This document shows, piece by piece, positions 57,823 to 64,000 of a stretch of DNA of 64,000 nucleotides. Positions within the stretch are counted from its first letter, which is position 1; the number at the start of each line of letters is the position of its first letter. The translations under genes were made by a program, and so were the position numbers. The notes beneath the pieces were generated by a model. That model did no database searches. It was not told the origin of the DNA and was given only the letters and a program-made list of their open reading frames with translations. This stretch comes from Bin87 sp965221295 (GTDB lineage Bacteria; Chloroflexota; Dehalococcoidia; Lucifugimonadales; UBA3495): assembly GCA_965221295.1 (NCBI GenBank), contig OZ244879.1, positions 1,984,001 to 2,048,000 on the forward strand, read 5' to 3'.

Positions 57823-58965
57823 TTACAGGCCCAGCGCGTCCGCCAACCGCCGGCGGTGGAATTTAGGGTCGCCCAAGAATTGGTACAACGTGCGCGATGC
57901 CGTGGTGTGCAGGGTAAGGCCGTACTCAGTGGTGCTGCCGACTCCGGCGTGCACCTCGTGGGCGTGGTTGCACGCGTTGTAGTAAGCGGCGCTGCTCACG
58001 GTCTTAGCCAGGTGGACACTATCGGCGGCGTCCCGTTCGGTGTCCAGTTTCCAAAGGGCTTCATAAGTGGTCCAACGCGCCGAGTCCAGCTCGTTGACCA
58101 AGTTGATGATGTGATCCTGAACCCGCTGGAATCTGCCGATTGGCGTGCCGAATTGCATTCGCGTGCGGCTGTATTCCACCGACATCTCGTACACCTGCTG
58201 CGAACCCCCAACCTGGTACGCGCACAGTAGCGGGATCGCGTTGGCCACCGCCCGTTCCAACGCCAGCCAGCCACCCGCAAACGGGCTGGAGCCCGGCATC
58301 GAACGACCCGACAATACTGCCGACTGTCCAATCTGCACTCCGTCCAACCGCACCTCGGCAAGGTTCCATGCGAAACCTTCCAACTTGCGAATGGAAACGC
58401 CCGGCGCGTCCGCCGGGATGAGAGCCAGCCCTACGTGTTGGCGATTCTCGGTGCGGACCGCGCAGATCAAGTCGGTGGCCGACGCCGCGTCGTAAACGTA
58501 CACCTTGGCCCCCGAGATCCTGTATCCGTCGCCATCCGGGGCGGCTATTGTCTGCACATCCGACTCGTCCCATTGATAGTCGGCCTCGGTGATGGCCAAG
58601 GTAATGATTCGCTGGCCGGTGGCAATATCAGGCAGCAACGACCGCTTCTGCTCCTCGGTTCCTGCTTCCAAAATGGTCAGTGCGCCCAGGGCGGCGCTGC
58701 TGAGATGCGGCCCCGGAACCGGACCACGTCCCAATTCCTCGAAGAGGACGCCCGCGTCGGTGAATGAACCGCCTTCACCTCCGTACTCGGTTGGAATGAT
58801 GATTCCCAACCAACTGGTGGCCGCCAGCTTCGACCACGGTTCCGAGGGAGCGTTCTGCCCGGTCGCCGCCATATCCAACAGCGTTTCCTTGGGATACTCG
58901 GTCTCCACGAATCTGCGAACCGCCGCTTTAAGCATTTCCTGTTCTTCGGTTAGGGACAAATCCAT
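57823..58965 (-). CDS. Acyl-CoA dehydrogenase (second subunit type)
   Basis: This gene encodes 380 residues from ATG 58965, with AGGAG 10 nt upstream. It has the acyl-CoA dehydrogenase fold: N-terminal helices from M-D-L-S-L-T-E-E-Q-E-M-L-K, I-I-I-P-T-E-Y-G-G-E-G-G, then V-E-Y-S-R-T-R-M-Q-F-G-T-P-I-G-R-F and a C-terminal H-A-G-V-G-S-T-T-E-Y-G-L. The usual catalytic Glu position is not obvious. It follows the larger acyl-CoA dehydrogenase gene by 77 bp. Adjacent genes of this kind can encode heterotetrameric enzymes for CoA esters of steroids or bulky acids. The substrate is unknown. Confidence 0.85.
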   Translation of the reverse strand: MDLSLTEEQEMLKAAVRRFVETEYPKETLLDMAATGQNAPSEPWSKLAATSWLGIIIPTEYGGEGGSFTDAGVLFEELGRGPVPGPHLSSAALGALTILEAGTEEQKRSLLPDIATGQRIITLAITEADYQWDESDVQTIAAPDGDGYRISGAKVYVYDAASATDLICAVRTENRQHVGLALIPADAPGVSIRKLEGFAWNLAEVRLDGVQIGQSAVLSGRSMPGSSPFAGGWLALERAVANAIPLLCAYQVGGSQQVYEMSVEYSRTRMQFGTPIGRFQRVQDHIINLVNELDSARWTTYEALWKLDTERDAADSVHLAKTVSSAAYYNACNHAHEVHAGVGSTTEYGLTLHTTASRTLYQFLGDPKFHRRRLADALGL

Positions 58966-58992
58966 TGCCGGATCACTCCTGATTTCCGCCGT

Positions 58993-59018
58993 CTGGGGCG
59001 AATCGCGATTCGTCCCAG
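58993..59018. terminator. GGGGCGAAT hairpin between the two acyl-CoA dehydrogenase genes
   Basis: CTGGGGCGAAT (58993-59003) pairs with ATTCGTCCCAG (59008-59018) around CGCG, with one G-U pair. It shares the core of the hairpins at 10185 and 28100 and may attenuate read-through from the upstream gene. Confidence 0.5.
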
Positions 59019-59042
59019 CGCCTATCTGTTCGCTGCGCTGAT

Positions 59043-60275
59043 CTACGCCAGGGCGCCGGCGCGTTCTCGTTGCTGGCGCCCGATCCCGATGCGCCGCGAC
59101 ATGATGACCTTCTGGATGTCGGTGGTGCCGCCGGGATGCAGGGCGATGATGGCGGCGCGTTGGTGCGCCTCGATGTGACCTTCCCCGGCGCCCCACTGGG
59201 AGTCCTTGGTCAGAGCCGCGGGGCCCAGGATGTCCAGGATTCCGGTGGCTACCCGCAGCCCGGACTGCTTGCGGAAGTAGGAAGCTTGGGGCCCTTCGTA
59301 GGTGATATGCGCGTTGCTGTGTCGCATCCAGTAGTTGCGCAACTGGAACAGGCGACCAATTTCGGCGTCAATGTAGATGTCGATGAGCCGTTCGCGAACG
59401 TCAGGGTCCTTGCTCAGCGCTTCGCCGCGACGGTTGTTGGTCTTGCAGTAGTCGAAGATGCGGTCAACAATCCAGTTCCGACCGATCTTCCCACCAGTGC
59501 CGTGTTCCAACTCCAAGTGCGTGGTGGCGACCTTCCATCCCTCGTTCTCGCCGCCGATCAGGTTCCGGGCCGGCACCCGCACGTTGTCAAAGTACACGAT
59601 GTTCTTGACGCCGGAGCCGGCGCCAGACTCGCCGGCCGACGACAGCAGGTCCATGGGGAACACGCTGATGCCAGGCAGGTCGGACGGCACCATGAACCAA
59701 CTCAGGTTTTGATGTCGATCACCCTCCGGGTCGGTGCAGGTGATGGTCCACATGTAATCGGAACCGTGGGCGCTGCCCACATACACCTTCTGCCCATTGA
59801 TCACGTAGTCGTCGCCGTCCCGGCGCGCCGACGCCTTGGCGTTGGCCAAGTCTGAACCCGCTTCAGGTTCGGTGAGCAATTGCCACGTCCTAATTTCGCC
59901 ACGGAAGATCTTGGGCAAAAACTCCTGCTTCTGCTCCTCGGAACCCCAAACCAGGATGGAGTTGCCACCCAGGCGCCCGCCAGAGTCGTAGTAGGGCGGG
60001 AGCGACAGGTTGTAGCCGTCGATCTCTTCTTCCAGCACCACCGAGTGGTCCACGGTCAAGCCGCCGCCGCCGTATTCTTCTGGCGCGGTGGGCCAGAGCC
60101 AACCTTTTGCGCCCAGCTTGCGACCCAGGTCGCGACGCAGCTGGTACTGCTCGTAGGTCAAGTCGATGGAATCGGCGGGATGCTCAATGCCGGAGGGTAT
60201 ATTTTCGGCCAGCCATTCCCGCACCTCGGTGCGGAAGGCTTCTTGCTCAGCGGTGTAACGGGGTTCAAAATCCAT
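59043..60275 (-). CDS. Acyl-CoA dehydrogenase (first subunit type)
   Basis: This gene encodes 410 residues from ATG 60275, with GAGGG 5 nt upstream (ATG 60287 has no site). It carries W-P-T-A-P-E-E-Y-G-G-G-G, L-T-E-P-E-A-G-S-D-L-A-N-A-K, Y-V-I-N-G-Q-K-V-Y-V-G-S and N-L-I-G-G-E-N-E-G-W-K-V. The sequence D-L-A-N-A-K-A-S-A-R-R resembles the FAD/substrate loop of steroid- or acyl-type dehydrogenases. It is followed by the second dehydrogenase gene, its likely partner. A promoter-like CATAAT lies upstream. Confidence 0.88.
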   Translation of the reverse strand: MDFEPRYTAEQEAFRTEVREWLAENIPSGIEHPADSIDLTYEQYQLRRDLGRKLGAKGWLWPTAPEEYGGGGLTVDHSVVLEEEIDGYNLSLPPYYDSGGRLGGNSILVWGSEEQKQEFLPKIFRGEIRTWQLLTEPEAGSDLANAKASARRDGDDYVINGQKVYVGSAHGSDYMWTITCTDPEGDRHQNLSWFMVPSDLPGISVFPMDLLSSAGESGAGSGVKNIVYFDNVRVPARNLIGGENEGWKVATTHLELEHGTGGKIGRNWIVDRIFDYCKTNNRRGEALSKDPDVRERLIDIYIDAEIGRLFQLRNYWMRHSNAHITYEGPQASYFRKQSGLRVATGILDILGPAALTKDSQWGAGEGHIEAHQRAAIIALHPGGTTDIQKVIMSRRIGIGRQQRERAGALA

Positions 60276-60336
60276 GTCGTCCCTCATCCAAGGGTCGGCC
60301 CAGGCCGACGACGCGCAACCGTAAAATCAGGGCGCA

Positions 60337-60365
60337 ATTATGCCCTATGCCGCCCAACGGGGCAA
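60337..60365 (-). promoter_or_regulatory. Promoter of the acyl-CoA dehydrogenase pair
   Basis: On the minus strand TTGCCC (60360-60365), 17 nt, then CATAAT (60337-60342), 60 nt upstream of ATG 60275. Confidence 0.4.
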
Positions 60366-60390
60366 CCTGGGCGGCGCATCCAACGTTGGC

Positions 60391-60446
60391 CACGTTCGAC
60401 TAATCGAACGTGGCGGTTTGACACGAGCCTGCAATTCAGGTAAAGT
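60391..60446 (+). promoter_or_regulatory. Strong promoter with adjoining palindrome upstream of the NYN gene
   Basis: TTGACA (60418-60423), exactly 17 nt, then TAAAGT (60441-60446). Directly upstream lies a perfect inverted repeat, CACGTTCGA (60391-60399) and TCGAACGTG (60404-60412) with a 4-bp centre, ending 5 bp before the -35. It looks like an operator or activator site. Confidence 0.6.
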
Positions 60447-60500
60447 TGAATCAAATCTTTCCTGGCGTCCGCACTGGCGCACGTTAGGCGAATATCTTCT

Positions 60501-60520
60501 GGCGGCTCTTTTGAGCCGCC
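60501..60520 (+). promoter_or_regulatory. Leader hairpin directly before the NYN ribosome site
   Basis: GGCGGCTC (60501-60508) and GAGCCGCC (60513-60520) form a perfect 8-bp stem with a TTTT loop in the mRNA leader, followed by AAAATTT and the ribosome site. There is no U-tract, so it may influence RNA stability or translation rather than end transcription. Confidence 0.55.
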
Positions 60521-60539
60521 AAAATTTATGGAGGAAGCG

Positions 60540-61082
60540 TTGAATCGCCGGGCTGCGATTTTCATCGACGGGGCGTACCTCGAACGGGTGCTTGGTGGGG
60601 CCAGAATTGATCTCGACCGTCTCGCCGACATCATGGCGGGAGAATCGGAAATTCTGCGAACCTATTACTATCATTGCCTTCCGTACCAAAGTGATCCGGC
60701 CACCGAAGATGAACGCAAGCGCTACAGCGGCAAACGTGGATTCTTTTCGGCGCTCGAGGATTTGCCCCGGTTCGAGGTTCGTCTTGGTAGATTGGAATTC
60801 CGAGGGCACCGAGCCGACGGTTCGCCAATTTTCCAGCAGAAACGCGTGGATATTTTGCTCGGCGTGGATATGGTGCAACTCGCAACCAAACGCGCCATCG
60901 AAACCGTAATATTGTTGGCTGGAGATAGCGATTTTATCCCGGCGGTTGAGGTTGCCAAGTCCGAGGGAGCGTTGGTCAAACTGTTCCATGGAGAAGAGCC
61001 TCATAGAGACCTACTCAAGGTTGCAGATGAACGGGTTCTGATTGACCAAAAACTGATTGACCAAGTTCCGTTGATTCGATAA
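60540..61082 (+). CDS. NYN-domain (PIN-like) ribonuclease family protein
   Basis: This gene encodes 180 residues. TTG 60540 is preferred since GGAGG lies 5 nt upstream (60530-60534). ATG 60528, four codons earlier, would overlap that site and is the alternative. It reads A-I-F-I-D-G-A-Y-L-E-R, Q-K-R-V-D-I-L-L-G-V-D-M-V-Q-L and V-I-L-L-A-G-D-S-D-F-I-P, the three acidic motifs of the NYN/LabA-type PIN fold. Members are RNases or RNA-binding proteins. The gene stands alone with its own promoter, palindrome and leader hairpin, suggesting tight control. Its end is 1 bp from the convergent D-aminoacylase stop. Confidence 0.85.
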   Translation: MNRRAAIFIDGAYLERVLGGARIDLDRLADIMAGESEILRTYYYHCLPYQSDPATEDERKRYSGKRGFFSALEDLPRFEVRLGRLEFRGHRADGSPIFQQKRVDILLGVDMVQLATKRAIETVILLAGDSDFIPAVEVAKSEGALVKLFHGEEPHRDLLKVADERVLIDQKLIDQVPLIR

Positions 61083-61083
61083 C

Positions 61084-62646
61084 CTACCTGCTCCGCAACG
61101 CCCGGCCCGGCCGCGCCCCAGTGTGCCGCCCGTTATCGATCACCAACTGCCCGTTGACGACCACGTAGTCGATTCCTACGGGGAATTGCGCCGGTTCGTC
61201 GAAGGTGGCCGGTGTATCCACCATCTGCGGGTCGAACACCGCCAGGTCTGCTTTGGCGCCATTCCGTATGACGCCGCGGTCGGCCAGTCCGAGCCGCTTG
61301 GCCGGCCCTCCCGTCATCTTGTGGATGGCCGTTTCCAGCGAAAACAATCCCTCTCCCCGCACGAACTGAGCCAACACGTACGGGTAGGTGCCATAGGTTC
61401 GCGGATTGGGTCGGCCACCGGTCAGGATGGCATCGGTTCCAATCATCTGCGCTGGATGGGCAGCGATCTCTCGGATGTTCTCCAAATTACCGGTGCGCGC
61501 CACAAAGGCCACCTGCAATTCCTCCTCCAGCAGCAGGTCGCAGAGGGCGTCCACCATGCGTCCGCCGTGATGCTGGGCCAGTTCCTCCAGCGAGCGGCCC
61601 TCCCATTCCTTGTTCTTGTCCGACGCCACATTCGCGAAGATGTAGTTGTCCAGGGTCTGGCCGCCCCATTGCGGTTCCACGGCCCGCGTCATCAACGCCC
61701 GCACCGCCGGATCCGCGATGCGTTGCATCAGGGCCTGCGGGCCTCCCGCATGAACCCAATACGGCAGCAGCGAGTGCAGAATCGTGCTGGCGGCCGGGTA
61801 TGGGTATTGGTCACAGCTGACATCCTGGCCCCGGTTGTGAGCTTCGTCAACCAAGCCGGTCATCTGGGCGCCCAGGCCCTCAACCGGGCTGTGGTAGTGC
61901 GAGATGTGCACCGGAGCGCCGGAACGTCGCCCGACCTCCAGCGCCTCCCGGAATGGGTCCAATAGCCTGTCGCCCAGCGTGTAGCGAGCGTGGGTGCAGT
62001 AGAATCCACCCTCGTCGGCCACCACGGATGCAATGGCGGCGAGTTCGTCGGTGTTGCTGTAAGCGCCGGGCGCGTAGGTGAGACCAGTGGTGAACCCAAA
62101 AGCGCCGTCCCGCATCCCCTCCCGCGTCAGTTCCCGCATCCGTGTAAGTTCCGCGTCGGTGGGCAGCCGCGAAGACCATCCCATGGCGGCGACTCGGATC
62201 GCCGCATGAGGCACGAAGTGGAACACGTTGCACGCCGAGTTGCCGTCGAACAAAGCCAGGTAGTCGGCTACGCTGCTCCACCGCACGCCATCGGGAGCGG
62301 TCCCGTTCACCGCCGCGAGATACACCAGCAAATCCTCCAACGCCCGGGGCGTCGTGGGCGCGTAGGACAGGCCGTCCATGCCCAGTCCTTCGGTGGTTAC
62401 GCCCTGACGGACCTTGGCTTCGTGCGCCGGTTCGGTGAGCAATTTCAGGTCGGAGTGGGAGTGCATGTCGATGAATCCGGGGCACACGACATAACGGCTG
62501 GCGTCGATGACACGGCCCGCCGCCACGCTGGAGACGTCGCCAGTCATCACTTCCAACGAATCGCCCGTCACGGCCACGCTGCCCCGGAATCCGGCCGAAC
62601 CCGTACCGTCGATTATCGTGCCATTGGCCAGCAAGAGATCAACCAT
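61084..62646 (-). CDS. N-acyl-D-amino-acid deacylase/D-aminoacylase-family amidohydrolase
   Basis: This gene encodes 520 residues from ATG 62646, with GGAG 7 nt upstream. It has the N-terminal beta-sandwich, then G-F-I-D-M-H-S-H-S-D, a central T-H-A-R-Y and I-S-H-Y-H, and I-G-T-D-A-I-L, the metal-binding and catalytic positions of the amidohydrolase TIM barrel. It ends with the second beta-sandwich (A-D-L-A-V-F-D-P, V-V-V-N-G-Q-L-V-I). The family hydrolyses N-acyl-D-amino acids and related cyclic amides. The gene is convergent with the NYN gene. Confidence 0.85.
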   Translation of the reverse strand: MVDLLLANGTIIDGTGSAGFRGSVAVTGDSLEVMTGDVSSVAAGRVIDASRYVVCPGFIDMHSHSDLKLLTEPAHEAKVRQGVTTEGLGMDGLSYAPTTPRALEDLLVYLAAVNGTAPDGVRWSSVADYLALFDGNSACNVFHFVPHAAIRVAAMGWSSRLPTDAELTRMRELTREGMRDGAFGFTTGLTYAPGAYSNTDELAAIASVVADEGGFYCTHARYTLGDRLLDPFREALEVGRRSGAPVHISHYHSPVEGLGAQMTGLVDEAHNRGQDVSCDQYPYPAASTILHSLLPYWVHAGGPQALMQRIADPAVRALMTRAVEPQWGGQTLDNYIFANVASDKNKEWEGRSLEELAQHHGGRMVDALCDLLLEEELQVAFVARTGNLENIREIAAHPAQMIGTDAILTGGRPNPRTYGTYPYVLAQFVRGEGLFSLETAIHKMTGGPAKRLGLADRGVIRNGAKADLAVFDPQMVDTPATFDEPAQFPVGIDYVVVNGQLVIDNGRHTGARPGRALRSR

Positions 62647-63014
62647 ATTTTCGCTCCTCTAGGCTTCTCCCCTTGGACAAACCCCGCCATCACGCAAGGG
62701 AACCATACACTGCCGCGCCACGGTTGCCCATGCGCACGCGGCCCGTGCCTGCCCATCACTGGAGGCAAGCGCCCGTTAATCCGGTCACTGCATTGCGTCA
62801 TCGCCCGATCGGCCTTCCAATGGCGCCGACTTCTGGACGCAGAATTGGGGTCTTTCGGTGGCAACACGAAAGCGTGGCGCCCAGCCGACGCGAAGACCCG
62901 CCGCCACAACTCCTACGTAGGTTTGTCGTCGACTCTTTGGGAACGGCGTCTGCCATAGTTTGCCAGATTTCAGATATAATGGCTGGGCAAGCTTCAAATT
63001 GCAGGAGGACCAAA
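62647..63014. promoter_or_regulatory. Intergenic region with the promoter of the SufT-like gene
   Basis: About 370 bp between divergent genes. TATAAT (62975-62980) lies about 35 nt before ATG 63015. No strong -35 is seen. No small gene or structured RNA was recognised in the remainder. Confidence 0.45.
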
Positions 63015-63323
63015 ATGCCGGCTATTGTGAATCGCGACGAGGTGTATGAAGCCCTCCGCACCGTATACGACCCTGAAATTCCGGTCAACGTGGTGGACCT
63101 CGGCCTCATTTATGACGTGCAGGTCAGCGACGCCAACGACGTTTTCGTCCAAATGACGCTGACTTTCCCCGGCTGCGGAATGGGCCCTCACATCGCCCAG
63201 CAGGCCGAATGGGCGGTTCAGGACGTGGAAGGCGTCGAAGAAGTTAACATCGAGTTGACCTTCGATCCGCCATGGTCTCCCGACATGATCAGTGAAGAAG
63301 CTCGAAACATGCTGGGCATCTGA
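63015..63323 (+). CDS. MIP18/SufT-like (DUF59) iron-sulfur assembly protein
   Basis: This gene encodes 102 residues from ATG 63015, with AGGAGG 6 nt upstream. The DUF59 landmarks are present: Y-D-P-E-I-P-V-N-V-V-D-L-G-L-I-Y and L-T-F-P-G-C-G-M-G, with the conserved Cys in the latter, and a C-terminal D-P-P-W-S-P-D-M-I. It helps deliver Fe-S clusters to target proteins. It lies 44 bp before the Mrp-type gene, a common pairing. Confidence 0.88.
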   Translation: MPAIVNRDEVYEALRTVYDPEIPVNVVDLGLIYDVQVSDANDVFVQMTLTFPGCGMGPHIAQQAEWAVQDVEGVEEVNIELTFDPPWSPDMISEEARNMLGI

Positions 63324-63367
63324 CCCGCCCCGCCTGGAATCCCAACGCACTCGGAGAACACCCCAAG

Positions 63368-64000
63368 ATGGCCACTCCTCAGCAGCCCAACGCGCAACAA
63401 AATGCCCGCCTGCAGCAAATCCGACGCCAATGGGAGCAAAAGCGCCAGATCACCGACCGACTGGCATCGGTGCGCACCAAGATCGGAGTCTACAGCGGCA
63501 AGGGAGGCGTGGGCAAAACCACCGTCGCTTGCAACCTCGCAACGACGCTGGCCTCCCAGGGCGAACGCGTCGGCCTGCTGGACGTGGACATCGACTGCCC
63601 CAACGTCACTCGCGTGATGGGCATCCTGGACAAGCCGGACTACCGAGAGGGACAGATCACCCCCGCCGAAGGACACGGCGTAAAAGTGGTTTCCATGGCG
63701 TTCTTTCAGGAAAACGAGGACGAGGCCATAATCTGGCGCGGTCCAATGATCCACAACGCGATTAACCAGTTCCTGCAGGCAACCGATTGGGGTGAACTGG
63801 ACTATCTCATCGTGGACCTTCCTCCTGGCACCTCTGACTCGCCGCTTACGGTGATGCAAACCCTGCCCATGGATGGTTTCATCGTGGTCAGCACGCCGCA
63901 GGACTTGGCCATCGTCGACGCCAGGCGCTGCATCAACATGATCCGCAAGCTGAACCTCAACGTCTTGGGTGTGGTGGAAAACTACTGCGGCGAGATCTTC
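63368..64000 (+). CDS. Mrp/NBP35-family Fe-S carrier ATPase, truncated by the window edge
   Basis: 211 codons are visible from ATG 63368, with CGGAG about 13 nt upstream. A leading helix (Q-Q-I-R-R-Q-W-E-Q-K-R-Q) precedes the deviant Walker A S-G-K-G-G-V-G-K-T-T. Then come D-V-D-I-D-C-P-N-V-T-R-V-M-G and D-L-P-P-G-T-S-D-S-P-L-T-V-M. The reading frame continues past the right end, where the Cys pair near the C-terminus is not seen. It is the P-loop ATPase that carries Fe-S clusters for transfer and follows the SufT-like gene in one operon. Confidence 0.92.
   Translation, partial: MATPQQPNAQQNARLQQIRRQWEQKRQITDRLASVRTKIGVYSGKGGVGKTTVACNLATTLASQGERVGLLDVDIDCPNVTRVMGILDKPDYREGQITPAEGHGVKVVSMAFFQENEDEAIIWRGPMIHNAINQFLQATDWGELDYLIVDLPPGTSDSPLTVMQTLPMDGFIVVSTPQDLAIVDARRCINMIRKLNLNVLGVVENYCGEIF

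Noticed and set aside
60391..60412. SOS (LexA) box before the NYN gene.
   Set aside because: The palindrome is GTTCGA-type (GTTC-N8-GAAC), not the GAAC-N4-GTTC SOS box of Gram-positive bacteria. It was kept only as an unassigned operator candidate.
63324..63367. A terminator between the SufT-like and Mrp genes.
   Set aside because: No stable hairpin with a U-tract is seen in the 44-bp gap. The two genes are best read as one operon.

Overview
The window is a GC-rich bacterial chromosome segment of about 64 kb with 59 intact or nearly intact genes, 28 on the plus and 31 on the minus strand. No rRNA, tRNA, phage, transposase or CRISPR array was recognised. The gene content fits a heterotrophic member of the Chloroflexota, possibly the Dehalococcoidia/SAR202 lineage. 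It includes F420-linked genes (an LLM oxidoreductase tail and an NADPH:F420 reductase), paired CaiB/BaiF CoA-transferases, paired acyl-CoA dehydrogenases, a CoxL-like molybdenum hydroxylase, a Ni superoxide dismutase, an Uma2 nuclease and VOC proteins. This placement is inferred from gene content only, because no phylogenetic marker is present.

Layout. 1-3.6 kb: end of an LLM oxidoreductase, a small duplicated-domain protein, an OmpR/histidine-kinase pair and a secreted repeat protein. 3.8-15.9 kb: a frameshifted molybdenum hydroxylase, then mostly single genes (thioredoxin-like, F420 reductase, two VOC proteins, a HicBA-like module with a broken toxin, a PIG-L deacetylase, Uma2, an oxaloacetate-decarboxylase-like lyase, DUF429, aquaporin). 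16.1-28.1 kb: one long tetrapyrrole operon (HTH regulator, fused siroheme decarboxylase, sirC, hemA, hemC, cobA-hemD, hemB, a membrane coiled-coil protein, hemL, recQ). A recent tandem duplication interrupts it just before hemL. 28.1-42.3 kb: Ni-SOD and a set of acyl-CoA genes (two CoA-transferase modules merged by a gene fusion, two enoyl-CoA hydratase-like proteins, an acyl-CoA synthetase, a ThDP enzyme, two CaiB/BaiF proteins). 42.4-46.3 kb: leuCD and a CBS-domain cation/proton antiporter. 46.3-47.1 kb: a 278-bp tandem repeat array. 47.2-53.5 kb: an M1 aminopeptidase and a split cobalamin-dependent methionine synthase. 53.6-64 kb: an SDR, Ppx/GppA with two thymidylate-kinase-like paralogues, two acyl-CoA dehydrogenases, an NYN-domain protein with an elaborate 5' region, a D-aminoacylase, and the Fe-S assembly pair SufT-like/Mrp.

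How the genes work together. The heme operon makes 5-aminolevulinate from glutamyl-tRNA (HemA, HemL), converts it to uroporphyrinogen III (HemB, HemC, HemD) and on to siroheme (CobA, SirC). The fused AhbAB/NirDL-type protein then decarboxylates siroheme. This points to siroheme-dependent heme (or heme d1) synthesis rather than the coproporphyrin route. Several gene pairs share one pattern: one partner keeps the family active-site residue and the adjacent paralogue has lost it (the CoA-transferase B subunits, the CaiB pair, the thymidylate-kinase pair, one enoyl-CoA hydratase). Terminator-like hairpins with GGGGCG arms recur between genes, and a CATTGCGAG inverted-repeat family occurs at two loci.
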